DNA of 64,000 nt, from contig NZ_JBNGOS010000006.1 in the NCBI RefSeq assembly GCF_050589685.1, positions 124,001 to 188,000 on the forward strand. The letters run 5' to 3'. The translations under genes were made by a program, and so were the position numbers. The notes beneath the pieces were generated by a model. It was given only the letters and a program-made list of their open reading frames with translations, was not told the origin of the DNA and did not search any database. Within the stretch, counting starts at the first letter, position 1. Every line of letters starts with the position of its first letter. Shown here in pieces: positions 8,524-16,750 of the stretch. The stretch is from Saccharicrinis sp050589685 (GTDB lineage Bacteria > Bacteroidota > Bacteroidia > Bacteroidales > Marinilabiliaceae).

Positions 8524-11130
8524 TTAGTTATTTACAATCACTTTGGCATCGGCCCAATTGCCAAAAACGCCTTTTCCAACAAATTCAAGTAGAATAAAAT
8601 TGAGGCCTGAAACATCAATATCGACCTCTTGAGAGTTTCCTTTTTCCATTTGTCCGCTATCAAAAAGGACACGACCTCCAAATTTATCTTCGTTCAGTAT
8701 TCTGAATTTTCCCATCTTTTCATCCGGCGAACATTTATCTAAACCAACTATCGCCTTAAAACGGTTGGCCCTTCCATCTAGTTTGTACATTTGTATCGAC
8801 TTGCTTTTGCAACCCAAACCTTTGTTGTAAGTCTTACCTTCTATTTGAATCGGCTCACCCTTAAAATTTTTGTCGGCCACGGGGTGGTTAAATTCTTTCA
8901 TGATATAGTATAAATCACTTAGGTAAGTAGTTCCTTTTTTTGTTACGGTATATTTTTCCGGAGAAACAGGAGTTGGACCAGGTAGCAGCTTAGCACCGAT
9001 TCTTCCAACTTTAATTAAAAGGTGGCCATGTTGCCCAAGGTTACGGGCCGTAATTGAATCTTGAAAGTTTCCCAAATCCTTTTGTGCCCATAAGTCCCTG
9101 ACAGGTTGATGCCCGTCAAGCCCGATTTGTTTCCAAGTAACGGTTACATCGGTTTTCCTTTTACCTTTGTTCAACAATAATACTGCTGTTGTTCCATCGG
9201 ATAACGGTTTGTTGTATATTTCAATACTATCTTTTTGAAATACTTTGTAGCCTTGTTGCGCACGTGGATCCTGGTTGATGGCAATTACCTCGGGAGCCAG
9301 AAGGATATTTTTAACACTATCGGACATGACGCGCAGGTCGTTGCCTGCCATTAATGGAGCGGCAAGCACCGCCCATAAGCTAAAATGAACCTTGTCTTCA
9401 TCGGCATTTTTTAGGTTTCCAATTTGGAGCATATCCGGATCGTTCCAGTGGTTGGGCCCTGCAAACTGCCATAATCCGTTAAATGCGGGATGCGAAGATC
9501 CTGCTCCACCTGAAGTTTCAGCACATCGATAAACCGATTTGATAAATGGGTAAATATCCATGGATGTACGCCAAAGCTGTGCGTAGTTTTTACCTCCCCA
9601 AGCCCAGGCTCCCTGTCCGAAATCGGAGATGCTAAAAACCATCGGGCGGCCGGTGTTTTTAATGGCATCTGCGTATATAGCAAAATCTTCGGAGCTTAGC
9701 CTGCCATTTCTCGCAGCAAAACAGGCATCCATTTTAATGTAATCCACTCCCCAAGAAGCAAAGGAATTCATATCGGTTTGTTCGTGTTCGAAGCTGCCGG
9801 GAAGGTTTTGGCAAGTTAAATTGCCACGGCATTCGTAAATTCCGTATTTTAATCCTTTACTGTGAATGTAGTCGCCAATGGCTTTCATACCTCCCGGGAA
9901 TTTTAAGGAATCGGCAACCAATTCGCCTTTTTCATTTCTTTCGGCAGCCATCCAGGCATCGTCCAAAACCAGGTATTCATATCCCGCGTCACGCATCCCC
10001 GAGCTTACCATAATATCGGCAATGGTTTTTATTTTGTTTTCATCAATATTTTTTTCGAAGGCATTCCAACTGTTCCAGCCCATAGGCGGTGTTGGCGCCA
10101 AAATCTCATCACTTCCGCATTTGGCTGAACGTATTTTTGAAGAAGTTTTATTCTCATACAAAAGCGCTAACATGGATTCGGCCAGCGATTCGCCAATCAA
10201 ACAATATGTTTCGGCATTGCGGTTCCAGTGGTAATTTTGTTTTGCCGGTGAATCTTCAATGGAACGCCAGAAATTGCGGGTGTCCGTCACTTTTACATTC
10301 CCTTCGAATTCGGCATGGGAAGGTATAGCCATCTGGGCTTGTATCAACGAAATTTCCCTTGGGTCGTTGTCTTTGTAACTTCTCATTCCGGTGGTTGCAA
10401 GAACAAACGGGAGGTTGGGTTCTGCCAAATCACGCCGTACGTCTTTGATCAAATGTGCCAGGTTGCTTTCGTAGGCGGCATTGTGTGCTTTATTTACCCG
10501 GTCGTTCCAACCCTGATGCCAGGCAAAACCTGTAATTTGGTAACCTTCGCCTGAATAATTTGGAACATATTTATGCAGGTTGTGCAGAACATCGTAAATG
10601 GTGGCCAGCATTTGCACGTAATAGTATCCGGTATCTTGAGGGGCATAGGGAATGCGTGCATAGCCCGTGTCGCTTGCTGCGCTGGGGGGACAAAAATCAA
10701 CTGCGAGGCTTTTTCCTCCCCAGGTTGTTTTTATCAGCAATACATTTTCATCGTAAAAATCGCCGATAATATTGCCAAACTGAAGCTCCGGTCCAATGGT
10801 ATAGTCATATGCGCCGTAACCAACGCTTAACTCGCCTGTTTTTATATTGTCGTATTTGTCGTTTGCATAAATAAATACATCATCCCTTTTTTTCCAGTTG
10901 CCTTTTTTGTCTACCAGGTGTTGGTATTTTCCAGCTTTGTCGTTTTGCACCAACCAGCTTAAGTTTCCTTTTTTTCCTTTCACCGTTTCGCCGTGCCCTT
11001 GCATGTTTGACTGACCGGCAAGGATGAAGACTTTAACCGGTTTTTGTGAGTAGGCTTTTGTTCCTGTGGATAAGGCAACTATAAGTAGGCACGCTAGGAA
11101 CCTGAATGGGGATATGATTTCGATGTTCAT
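8524..11130 (-). CDS. Three-domain fusion: SASA-type acetylesterase, GH27 alpha-galactosidase, NPCBM
   Basis: 868 residues. After the signal peptide, residues of about 32-330 form a sialate O-acetylesterase-like (SASA/CE6-type) SGNH domain with VFILAGQSNMQGHGE (nucleophile S41), FAWHQGWND and a late YHW His (about H301). Residues of about 345-720 are GH27: APTPPMGWNSWNAF, YEYLVLDDAW, the nucleophile in VDYIKMDACF (D468) and the acid/base in WRTSMD (D525). Residues of about 725-868 are an NPCBM-like carbohydrate-binding module (YNKGLGCKSKSIQMYKLDG). One polypeptide could therefore remove an O-acyl group and then the terminal alpha-galactose. The next gene upstream, also carrying an SGNH domain, is only 15 bp away. 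Confidence 0.92.
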   Translation of the reverse strand: MNIEIISPFRFLACLLIVALSTGTKAYSQKPVKVFILAGQSNMQGHGETVKGKKGNLSWLVQNDKAGKYQHLVDKKGNWKKRDDVFIYANDKYDNIKTGELSVGYGAYDYTIGPELQFGNIIGDFYDENVLLIKTTWGGKSLAVDFCPPSAASDTGYARIPYAPQDTGYYYVQMLATIYDVLHNLHKYVPNYSGEGYQITGFAWHQGWNDRVNKAHNAAYESNLAHLIKDVRRDLAEPNLPFVLATTGMRSYKDNDPREISLIQAQMAIPSHAEFEGNVKVTDTRNFWRSIEDSPAKQNYHWNRNAETYCLIGESLAESMLALLYENKTSSKIRSAKCGSDEILAPTPPMGWNSWNAFEKNIDENKIKTIADIMVSSGMRDAGYEYLVLDDAWMAAERNEKGELVADSLKFPGGMKAIGDYIHSKGLKYGIYECRGNLTCQNLPGSFEHEQTDMNSFASWGVDYIKMDACFAARNGRLSSEDFAIYADAIKNTGRPMVFSISDFGQGAWAWGGKNYAQLWRTSMDIYPFIKSVYRCAETSGGAGSSHPAFNGLWQFAGPNHWNDPDMLQIGNLKNADEDKVHFSLWAVLAAPLMAGNDLRVMSDSVKNILLAPEVIAINQDPRAQQGYKVFQKDSIEIYNKPLSDGTTAVLLLNKGKRKTDVTVTWKQIGLDGHQPVRDLWAQKDLGNFQDSITARNLGQHGHLLIKVGRIGAKLLPGPTPVSPEKYTVTKKGTTYLSDLYYIMKEFNHPVADKNFKGEPIQIEGKTYNKGLGCKSKSIQMYKLDGRANRFKAIVGLDKCSPDEKMGKFRILNEDKFGGRVLFDSGQMEKGNSQEVDIDVSGLNFILLEFVGKGVFGNWADAKVIVNN

Positions 11131-11145
11131 GTAGTTTATTTAAAT

Positions 11146-12903
11146 TTAGTTGTATAAAATTGCTTCACTGCGTTTTTCAAAGAAATACCTGATGCGACTG
11201 GCCTCAACCTCCTGCATTTTTTTGCCTGAAGCGGTCATGCGTAATTCTAATGGGTGATCGGTATCGCCTAGGCAGGAGGCGGTGGAGTAATAGATTGGTA
11301 TATGTAAATGCTTAATTACCCTTTTTCTTAGGTCAAGTTCTTCAGGGACTCCCGTGCCTGTAATTGAACCGTCAAGGAATGCCACCTGTTCTTTTTTGTT
11401 TCGCTGGAATTGTAGGAAACTATTTTGAAGTCTTCCTTTTAGGGTATGATGGGCGCTTGTATCGATCAATTTTACTTCAGGTTTTGTGTGGTATTTTATA
11501 AAGTCGGCGCCAATTCGTGGTGTTTCAATCGGAAAATGGTGGCCATAAAGGGTTTGTTTTCCCCGGGTACAAGGAATCACGGTGGCTATGCCGCCCAGGT
11601 TTATGTATTTGTTAATCAACACCATCGAGTTTTCTGCCACTGGCACAACAGAATCGTTTAGGCCAATCATATGCAAAACAGGAACTTTTGCTTTTGCCAA
11701 AGCTTCCAGGTTGTCTATTGGATTGTTCGCATAGTTCTTCGCCTCCTTATCCGATGCAAAACCATATTCAGTCTTTAGCTTTTCCCAATCTTTTTTTGAA
11801 CCGTCACTTGCCCCAAAACCGGCTGGCCAGCTTTTAAAATCGCAAACAGGTGCCTCGGCATAAATGCAGCTTACCTTATTTGGATTTTGTTTTGCCCAGT
11901 TGTATACGAACAAGCCTCCCCGGCTTACACCTTCCAATGCAACTTTTCTGTTGAAGTTATGTGCCTTAATCAGGTATTTATAAAATCTATCCCACGATTT
12001 CATAGCTTTAGGGCTTCCAAATTGAGCGTTGGTATTTATATAGGCCAGGTGATAACCTTCTGAAACCAATATGCTGTCCATTTCGGTATGCCATCCCGGA
12101 AAGCGGGCTCTCCAAACCCATGGATTACCCTCAAGGGGTTTGGCCGGCTCTATGATTCGTGCGTTTTTATTGCCAAACTCAAAATCGTACCGGTTAAAAC
12201 CTTTCCATGTCGTTCTCTTCCCCGGGAATGTTTGGATAACTAGTTTTCCTTCAACACCGGTAAGTTGCTTATAGATTATTTTTGCCATTTCACCTGCTCC
12301 CTGGCCATTGGGATGAATATTGTCAGCATAGAGCTCTTTTTTTCCAACAAATGGCGTAAAGAGGTCAATCAGTTTCAAATTCTGTTCCCTGGCAATTTCC
12401 TGTATTAACGGATTGATCTTGTATTCAACGATTTCGTCGCTAATGGTCAGTCCGCTTTTTAATACGGGAACGGCCAAACAAAGATGAATGGCTGGTTTTG
12501 ATTCCAGGTTTTTAAAGGATTCCAGGAGTTTTAAATAATCAGATTTAAACTCGTCACCAAACTCCCAGTTATAGGGTTTGCTATCGTTGGTTCCCAATTT
12601 GATAATGACAATATCAGGATTAAATTCTAATGCCTGCTGATATGCCCCTGTTTTTATGTAAGGCATATTACCTTTTGAAAGCAATGTACGCCCGCTTACC
12701 CCAAAATTTCTTACCACGTAATTTTCTCCCAGCATCCTTCCCAGCTGCACGGGATATGCATCTTTTAAACGATCTTTTATTCCGTATCCAAACGTAATGC
12801 TATTACCAATGCAGGCAACTTTAATTGTTTTATTAGTCTGTGTATGACCATTTTCTGCAAACAGGAAGGTAAAGAAAATGGCAGCTATTATAATTCGTCT
12901 CAT
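11146..12903 (-). CDS. SGNH/GDSL esterase fused to alpha/beta hydrolase, with odd C-terminal mosaic
   Basis: 585 residues with a signal peptide. Residues of about 26-215 are an SGNH hydrolase: VACIGNSITFGYG (Ser about 35), NFGVSGRTLL, IIKLGTNDSKP and DNIHPNGQGAGEMA. Residues of about 220-435 are an alpha/beta hydrolase with a GVSRGG nucleophile elbow and a late GHHFPIETPRIG histidine. The last 120 residues are peculiar. KKEQVAFLDGSITG reads like the start of another SGNH domain. The final SRIRYFFEKRSEAILYN reads like the tail of a sialate O-acetylesterase (compare AVRYNWANNANATLFN in the esterase at 53218). The middle of both domains is absent, so the C-terminus may be a deletion scar. Likely role: deacylation of the glycan. 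Confidence 0.85.
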   Translation of the reverse strand: MRRIIIAAIFFTFLFAENGHTQTNKTIKVACIGNSITFGYGIKDRLKDAYPVQLGRMLGENYVVRNFGVSGRTLLSKGNMPYIKTGAYQQALEFNPDIVIIKLGTNDSKPYNWEFGDEFKSDYLKLLESFKNLESKPAIHLCLAVPVLKSGLTISDEIVEYKINPLIQEIAREQNLKLIDLFTPFVGKKELYADNIHPNGQGAGEMAKIIYKQLTGVEGKLVIQTFPGKRTTWKGFNRYDFEFGNKNARIIEPAKPLEGNPWVWRARFPGWHTEMDSILVSEGYHLAYINTNAQFGSPKAMKSWDRFYKYLIKAHNFNRKVALEGVSRGGLFVYNWAKQNPNKVSCIYAEAPVCDFKSWPAGFGASDGSKKDWEKLKTEYGFASDKEAKNYANNPIDNLEALAKAKVPVLHMIGLNDSVVPVAENSMVLINKYINLGGIATVIPCTRGKQTLYGHHFPIETPRIGADFIKYHTKPEVKLIDTSAHHTLKGRLQNSFLQFQRNKKEQVAFLDGSITGTGVPEELDLRKRVIKHLHIPIYYSTASCLGDTDHPLELRMTASGKKMQEVEASRIRYFFEKRSEAILYN

Positions 12904-12932
12904 TTCAAATCAATTGTTTTCTCGGTGTATTT

Positions 12933-12955
12933 TGAATTTTCATCGCGAAAATTCA
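12933..12955. promoter_or_regulatory. Perfect palindrome upstream of the GDSL gene
   Basis: TGAATTTTC (12933-12941), ATCGC, GAAAATTCA (12947-12955) is a 9-bp perfect inverted repeat in the 85-bp gap between a sulfatase stop and the GDSL start, about 30 bp upstream of the GDSL ATG. No T-run follows, so an operator or RNA hairpin is as likely as a terminator. Confidence 0.4.
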
Positions 12956-12988
12956 TGAATAATCGGGCTAATTGGTGCTTCTTTCTGA

Positions 12989-14413
12989 TCATGGTTTTTT
13001 ATATTCCTTTGGGAAACGGGCATCAACATCGTCCCACCATTTTTCCAGTTTTGAGTACAGTCTTTCTCTAACTTCGGGCAATTCTTTTGAGAGATCGTGT
13101 GTTTCACCAATATCGTCCTTCAGGTTGTAAAGCTCCTGACGGTTGTCGTTAAAAAATACAATCAACTTATAATCGCCTTCGCGGATGGCACTGCTCGGAC
13201 TTCCTTTTTGATTGGATCGATGCGGGTAGTGGAAATAGACGGCATCGTGAATTTTTTCCTTTTCCCCTTTAAGCAAGGGCACTAAACTTTTACCGTCAAC
13301 ATGTAAATCGGGGCGTAATGGTTCTCCAATCATTTCGAGAATGGTGGGGTAGAAATCCATACTGGTAATAACTTCATCCGAAACAGTTCCCGGTTTGGTT
13401 TCGCCTGGCCATTTGATAATAGCGGGCTCCCTGATTCCTCCTTCGTATAACCAGCCTTTGCCATATTTTAATGGTGCATTTGAGGTGGGTATTCCCTCTG
13501 AGGTATTTAATCCTCCGTTATCGGAAAAGAAAACGACAATCGTGTTATCGTCAATCCCTTTTTCTTTCAGTTTACTGAGCACCTTGCCCACAGCCATATC
13601 CATTGACTCAACCATGGCGGCATAGGTGGGATGATCTTGTTTAGTTCTGTAAGTAAAAGTTTTATCGCCAAAAGTTCCTTCTTTAAATTTTTCTTCGTCG
13701 GTCAGTCCCAGTTGTTTTTGCTTTTTCAAGTATTTTTCAACCCTGTCTTCAGGTGCGCTAAAGGGCGCATGGACCTGGTAAAAAGAAAGGTACAAAAGAA
13801 ATGAGCTATCGGCATTAACATCGATAAAATCGGCTGCTTCCTGTGCCAGGCGGTCTGTCATGTATTCTCCATCAGGTCCGTTTTCCAGGTTGGGAATGTT
13901 CCAGGGGGAAAAGTATTTGTTTTTGATATACAGGCCACCTCTAAAGTGACCCCCAACATTAATGTCGAAACCTTGTTTGTCGGGCCAGAATTTCCCCTCG
14001 CCAGCCCTGTTGTTCAAGTGCCATTTGCCCAGGAAAATATTTTTATAGCCGGCCTCTTGCATTATTTCAGGGAAGAGTACTTCTTCGAGAGGCAAATTTC
14101 TTTCGTAATCGGGGTTTCCAGGGCCTCCAATCCATTGGGTAAGATTAATACGTGCCGGATTTTTACCGGTTAATATGGAGGCACGCGTTGGCGAACATAT
14201 TGGAGAAGCTGCATAAGCCTGGGTAAACCGAACACCTTCGCTCGCCAGTTTATCGATATTAGGCGTTTCGTAAAAAGTACTCCCATTGGCACCAATGTCC
14301 ATCCAGCCCATATCGTCGATTAATAAAAATACTACGTTTGGTTTTTTTTCCGGATTGGAAAAAGTACATGACAACATAGTCGAAACAACTATCAATACTA
14401 ATATATTTTTCAT
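12989..14413 (-). CDS. S1-family sulfatase, arylsulfatase A-like lipoprotein
   Basis: A start at the Met giving MKNILVLIVVSTMLSC is preferred over the ATG 18 bp upstream, because it places a normal signal peptide and lipobox Cys. The calcium-site block KPNVVFLLIDDMGWMD is followed by the FGly motif CSPTRAS, whose Cys must be oxidised to formylglycine by a maturase not encoded in this window. FFSDNGG and the LKYGKGWLYEGGIREP block are typical of the arylsulfatase A-like subgroup (SulfAtlas S1_16-like by impression only). The C-terminal subdomain contains YNLKDDIGETHDL. The gene is 81 bp after the preceding sulfatase and shares its operon. Expected role: hydrolysis of sulfate esters at the cell surface or in the periplasm. 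Confidence 0.93.
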   Translation of the reverse strand: MKNILVLIVVSTMLSCTFSNPEKKPNVVFLLIDDMGWMDIGANGSTFYETPNIDKLASEGVRFTQAYAASPICSPTRASILTGKNPARINLTQWIGGPGNPDYERNLPLEEVLFPEIMQEAGYKNIFLGKWHLNNRAGEGKFWPDKQGFDINVGGHFRGGLYIKNKYFSPWNIPNLENGPDGEYMTDRLAQEAADFIDVNADSSFLLYLSFYQVHAPFSAPEDRVEKYLKKQKQLGLTDEEKFKEGTFGDKTFTYRTKQDHPTYAAMVESMDMAVGKVLSKLKEKGIDDNTIVVFFSDNGGLNTSEGIPTSNAPLKYGKGWLYEGGIREPAIIKWPGETKPGTVSDEVITSMDFYPTILEMIGEPLRPDLHVDGKSLVPLLKGEKEKIHDAVYFHYPHRSNQKGSPSSAIREGDYKLIVFFNDNRQELYNLKDDIGETHDLSKELPEVRERLYSKLEKWWDDVDARFPKEYKKP

Positions 14414-14512
14414 GGTTGTTGTATAATACAATTGGTTGAACTGATTTTGAATGTTTATTACTTACTAGACGAAAATTGTTGCCAAAACCCTATGTCATTT
14501 GGATAAAACAAA

Positions 14513-16099
14513 TTATTTATTTGACTTGGGAAGGGCATTCCTCCATCCCAGGTTTAGTTGTTGAGAAAGTGCCTGTACAATTTTTTTATATTCCACAACG
14601 TTTGCCAGATTCATATTTTCCTTTGGGTCAGTCTGGTGATCGAACAGTTCCCTATTTAAAAGTTCTCCCTTTTTCTTTTCTTTTTTATTCCAGCCGTACC
14701 ATTCCACATAACGATATCTGTCGGTTCGTATGGCATATCCCATTCTTTCATGTTTTCGTGTTTCCGCAGGACCAAACCTCCCCAGCAAAAATTGACTGAA
14801 AGCAGCCGATTTCCATTTTTTTTCAGGATTTTCGAGAAGCGGTACGGTGCTGCTTCCATGAAGATGCGATGGAATATCGAAACCTGTCATTTCAATTAAC
14901 GTTGGATAGATGTCTACAAATTCGGTTAGGGCATTGCTTTGCTGCCCTTTTGCTTTTACGCCAGTTCCGCTTATAATTAATGGCACATGTGTGTCGATTT
15001 CGTAATTGGTCATTTTGCACCAGCCGTTGTGTTCGCCCAGTTTCCAACCATGGTCGCCCCAAAGCACTATAATGGTGTTTTCGGTCAGGCCGAGCCTGTC
15101 CAATTCGTCGAGCAACCTGCCAATTTGAGCATCGATGTACGAAACACTGGCATAATAGCCGTGTTTAAGTTCTCTTTGGCGTTCTGTTTGCCAGGGTTTT
15201 TCGGATGGAAGAGGTAGCTCATGGCAATCGATGTATCCCTTTAGTTCCTGGTAACCGTGGTTGGCATATTCAGGGCTCCCGTCAGGTGTGAACTGGTTTT
15301 CTGCCAACGGGATTGAATCCCTGTTGTACATGTCCCAGTATTTTTTGGGGGCGTTAAAAGGCAGATGTGGCCGATAGTATCCTACCGAGAGGAAAAAGGG
15401 TTTGTCAGACTTAGCCAATTCCTGCATTCTTTCTATGGCCAGGGTGGTTTGTGCACCATCAAAATAGGCATCGTCACCCTTCGTGCCAATTTCAGTAGCT
15501 TTGGCTTTTACATACCAATGACCCAATTGGTCGATGGTCGATTTTCCGGCGGCTTTCAGTTTTTCAATCTTTTCCTGTTGAATTTTTATATTTTCTTCAT
15601 TTACATAAAACGCATCCGGGTCGAATGGAAATCCTTCGATATGTGGTTTTTCTGTCCATGAAATGGTGTCGGGAAAAATATTGTGAAATGTTTTACCAAG
15701 ACCAATGGTAGTGTAACCACTTTGTTTAAAAAACTGGGGCAAGGTAACAGCATCGGGGACGGCGGCGCGAAATTCGCTCTGCAAATCCCAAACCTGAATG
15801 GAATCGGGGCGCAGACCGGTAAGTAAACTGGCCCGTGAGGCACTGCAAACGGCCTGCTGACAATAGGTACGTGTAAATGTCACACCCTGGCCTGCCAACC
15901 GGTCGATGTTGGGCGTTTTTATGTCCTTGTTTCCGTAGCATCCCAGCTCTGGACGAAGGTCGTCGACGGGGATGAAGAGGATGTTGGGACGAGGTTTTGA
16001 TGTTGTTCCCTGTTGAGAACAGCCATAACAGGCTAGCAATAATACTAATATAACAAAAATTGGATGTAGGGTATTTTGTTTTTTTATACACTTTACCAT
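14513..16099 (-). CDS. S1-family sulfatase, iduronate-2-sulfatase-like
   Basis: 528-residue lipoprotein (lipobox Cys in LLACYGC). PNILFIPVDDLRPELGCYGN is the hallmark of the iduronate-2-sulfatase/choline-sulfatase-like branch (S1_7-like by impression). FGly motif is CSASRAS (Cys about 85), an Ala variant of the usual CxPSR that is frequent in this branch. LWGDHGWKLGEHNGWCKMTNYE provides the metal-site Asp/His and substrate-site Lys. It is the first gene after the 650-bp gap that follows the SusD at 16751, so it probably heads the glycan-degradation operon running down to the window start. The exact sulfated sugar cannot be predicted from sequence alone. Confidence 0.93.
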   Translation of the reverse strand: MVKCIKKQNTLHPIFVILVLLLACYGCSQQGTTSKPRPNILFIPVDDLRPELGCYGNKDIKTPNIDRLAGQGVTFTRTYCQQAVCSASRASLLTGLRPDSIQVWDLQSEFRAAVPDAVTLPQFFKQSGYTTIGLGKTFHNIFPDTISWTEKPHIEGFPFDPDAFYVNEENIKIQQEKIEKLKAAGKSTIDQLGHWYVKAKATEIGTKGDDAYFDGAQTTLAIERMQELAKSDKPFFLSVGYYRPHLPFNAPKKYWDMYNRDSIPLAENQFTPDGSPEYANHGYQELKGYIDCHELPLPSEKPWQTERQRELKHGYYASVSYIDAQIGRLLDELDRLGLTENTIIVLWGDHGWKLGEHNGWCKMTNYEIDTHVPLIISGTGVKAKGQQSNALTEFVDIYPTLIEMTGFDIPSHLHGSSTVPLLENPEKKWKSAAFSQFLLGRFGPAETRKHERMGYAIRTDRYRYVEWYGWNKKEKKKGELLNRELFDHQTDPKENMNLANVVEYKKIVQALSQQLNLGWRNALPKSNK

Positions 16100-16299
16100 T
16101 TTTCAAACTTTTAACTTAATTCGTATAGGCTTACTGAAATTAATTATCAGGTACATGCCAATTATTAATAGTTGTATTTTCGACAATAGACATGGGGTTA
16201 TTTTAAACCCGCAATATGCATTAGAAATTCTATTACACATTGAAATTATTTTAAAACAAGACATTTCGTTGCATCACTTCACCTCACCAGAACGATGCT

Positions 16300-16315
16300 C
16301 CCGAAAGTAATCGGG
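16300..16315. repeat. Short REP-like palindrome CCCGA-N6-TCGGG
   Basis: CCCGA (16300-16304), AAGTAA, TCGGG (16311-16315). With flanking bases it resembles the palindromes at 16613-16632 and 63203-63221, all of the form CYCCGAA-N-TTCGGRG. Confidence 0.4.
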
Positions 16316-16612
16316 ACAAGTTATGCCTTGTTTCAGTAATGCCTTGTTTTATTGTACTTGCAATGCTCATGACGAACCTCCAATGCATAATCCGGGTTAA
16401 AAGTACTCAATGACAATTTATACGATGCAAATACGCATCTATATAACAACTTGATAATATGATCATGACGAAAGCTTAACGAGCTATTATCCCAAATAAT
16501 TAGTGCATCTAAGAAAACTCTCTATTTAATATATTCTCCTTGGTGATTACCCCGAACCCCTAAAGGGGAATTAGCTCTCTACGGGGAGTTTTGGTTCTCC
16601 CTTTAGAGCCTG

Positions 16613-16632
16613 TCCCGAACTCGTATTCGGGA
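16613..16632. repeat. Short REP-like palindrome TCCCGAA-N6-TTCGGGA
   Basis: Perfect 7-bp arms TCCCGAA (16613-16619) and TTCGGGA (16626-16632). The flanks AGCCTG and AGAGTTAGA are shared, with small changes, by the copy at 63203-63221 (AGCCTG and AGATTAGA), which suggests a dispersed element rather than chance. Confidence 0.5.
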
Positions 16633-16693
16633 GAGTTAGAGGGTTTTTAAAAGAGAATTGTTGCCTTTTCTTATAGCCACTAATTATATATAA

Positions 16694-16728
16694 AGGAAAC
16701 AGGTGAGCTAACTACTGACCTGTTTCCT
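16694..16728 (-). terminator. Hairpin terminator after the third SusC/SusD pair
   Basis: Perfect 11-bp arms AGGAAACAGGT (16694-16704) and ACCTGTTTCCT (16718-16728), 13-nt loop, 23 bp beyond the SusD stop on the minus strand. The following minus-strand sequence is TTTATATATAA, a weak T-tract. Confidence 0.75.
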
Positions 16729-16750
16729 CACATATTATTTAGTTAAATTA

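Larger units (their letters stand above)
16100..16750. other. Non-coding gap with palindromic repeats and a terminator
   Basis: No convincing gene in either strand. The stretch 16261-16640 carries several short palindromes: CCCGA/TCGGG around 16300-16315, CCCCTAAAGGGG at 16557-16568, GGGAG/CTCCC around 16584-16602, and TCCCGAA/TTCGGGA at 16613-16632. The right end holds the terminator of the SusC/SusD unit. The promoter of the sulfatase operon should lie between 16100 and 16300; one near-match to the Bacteroidota -7 element (AAAGTTTG on the minus strand, complement of 16123-16130) has one mismatch to TAnnTTTG. Confidence 0.6.

Noticed and set aside
16100..16750. Possible IS or MITE in the repeat-rich gap
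   Set aside because: No transposase trace and no matching terminal inverted repeats or target-site duplication could be found by eye.
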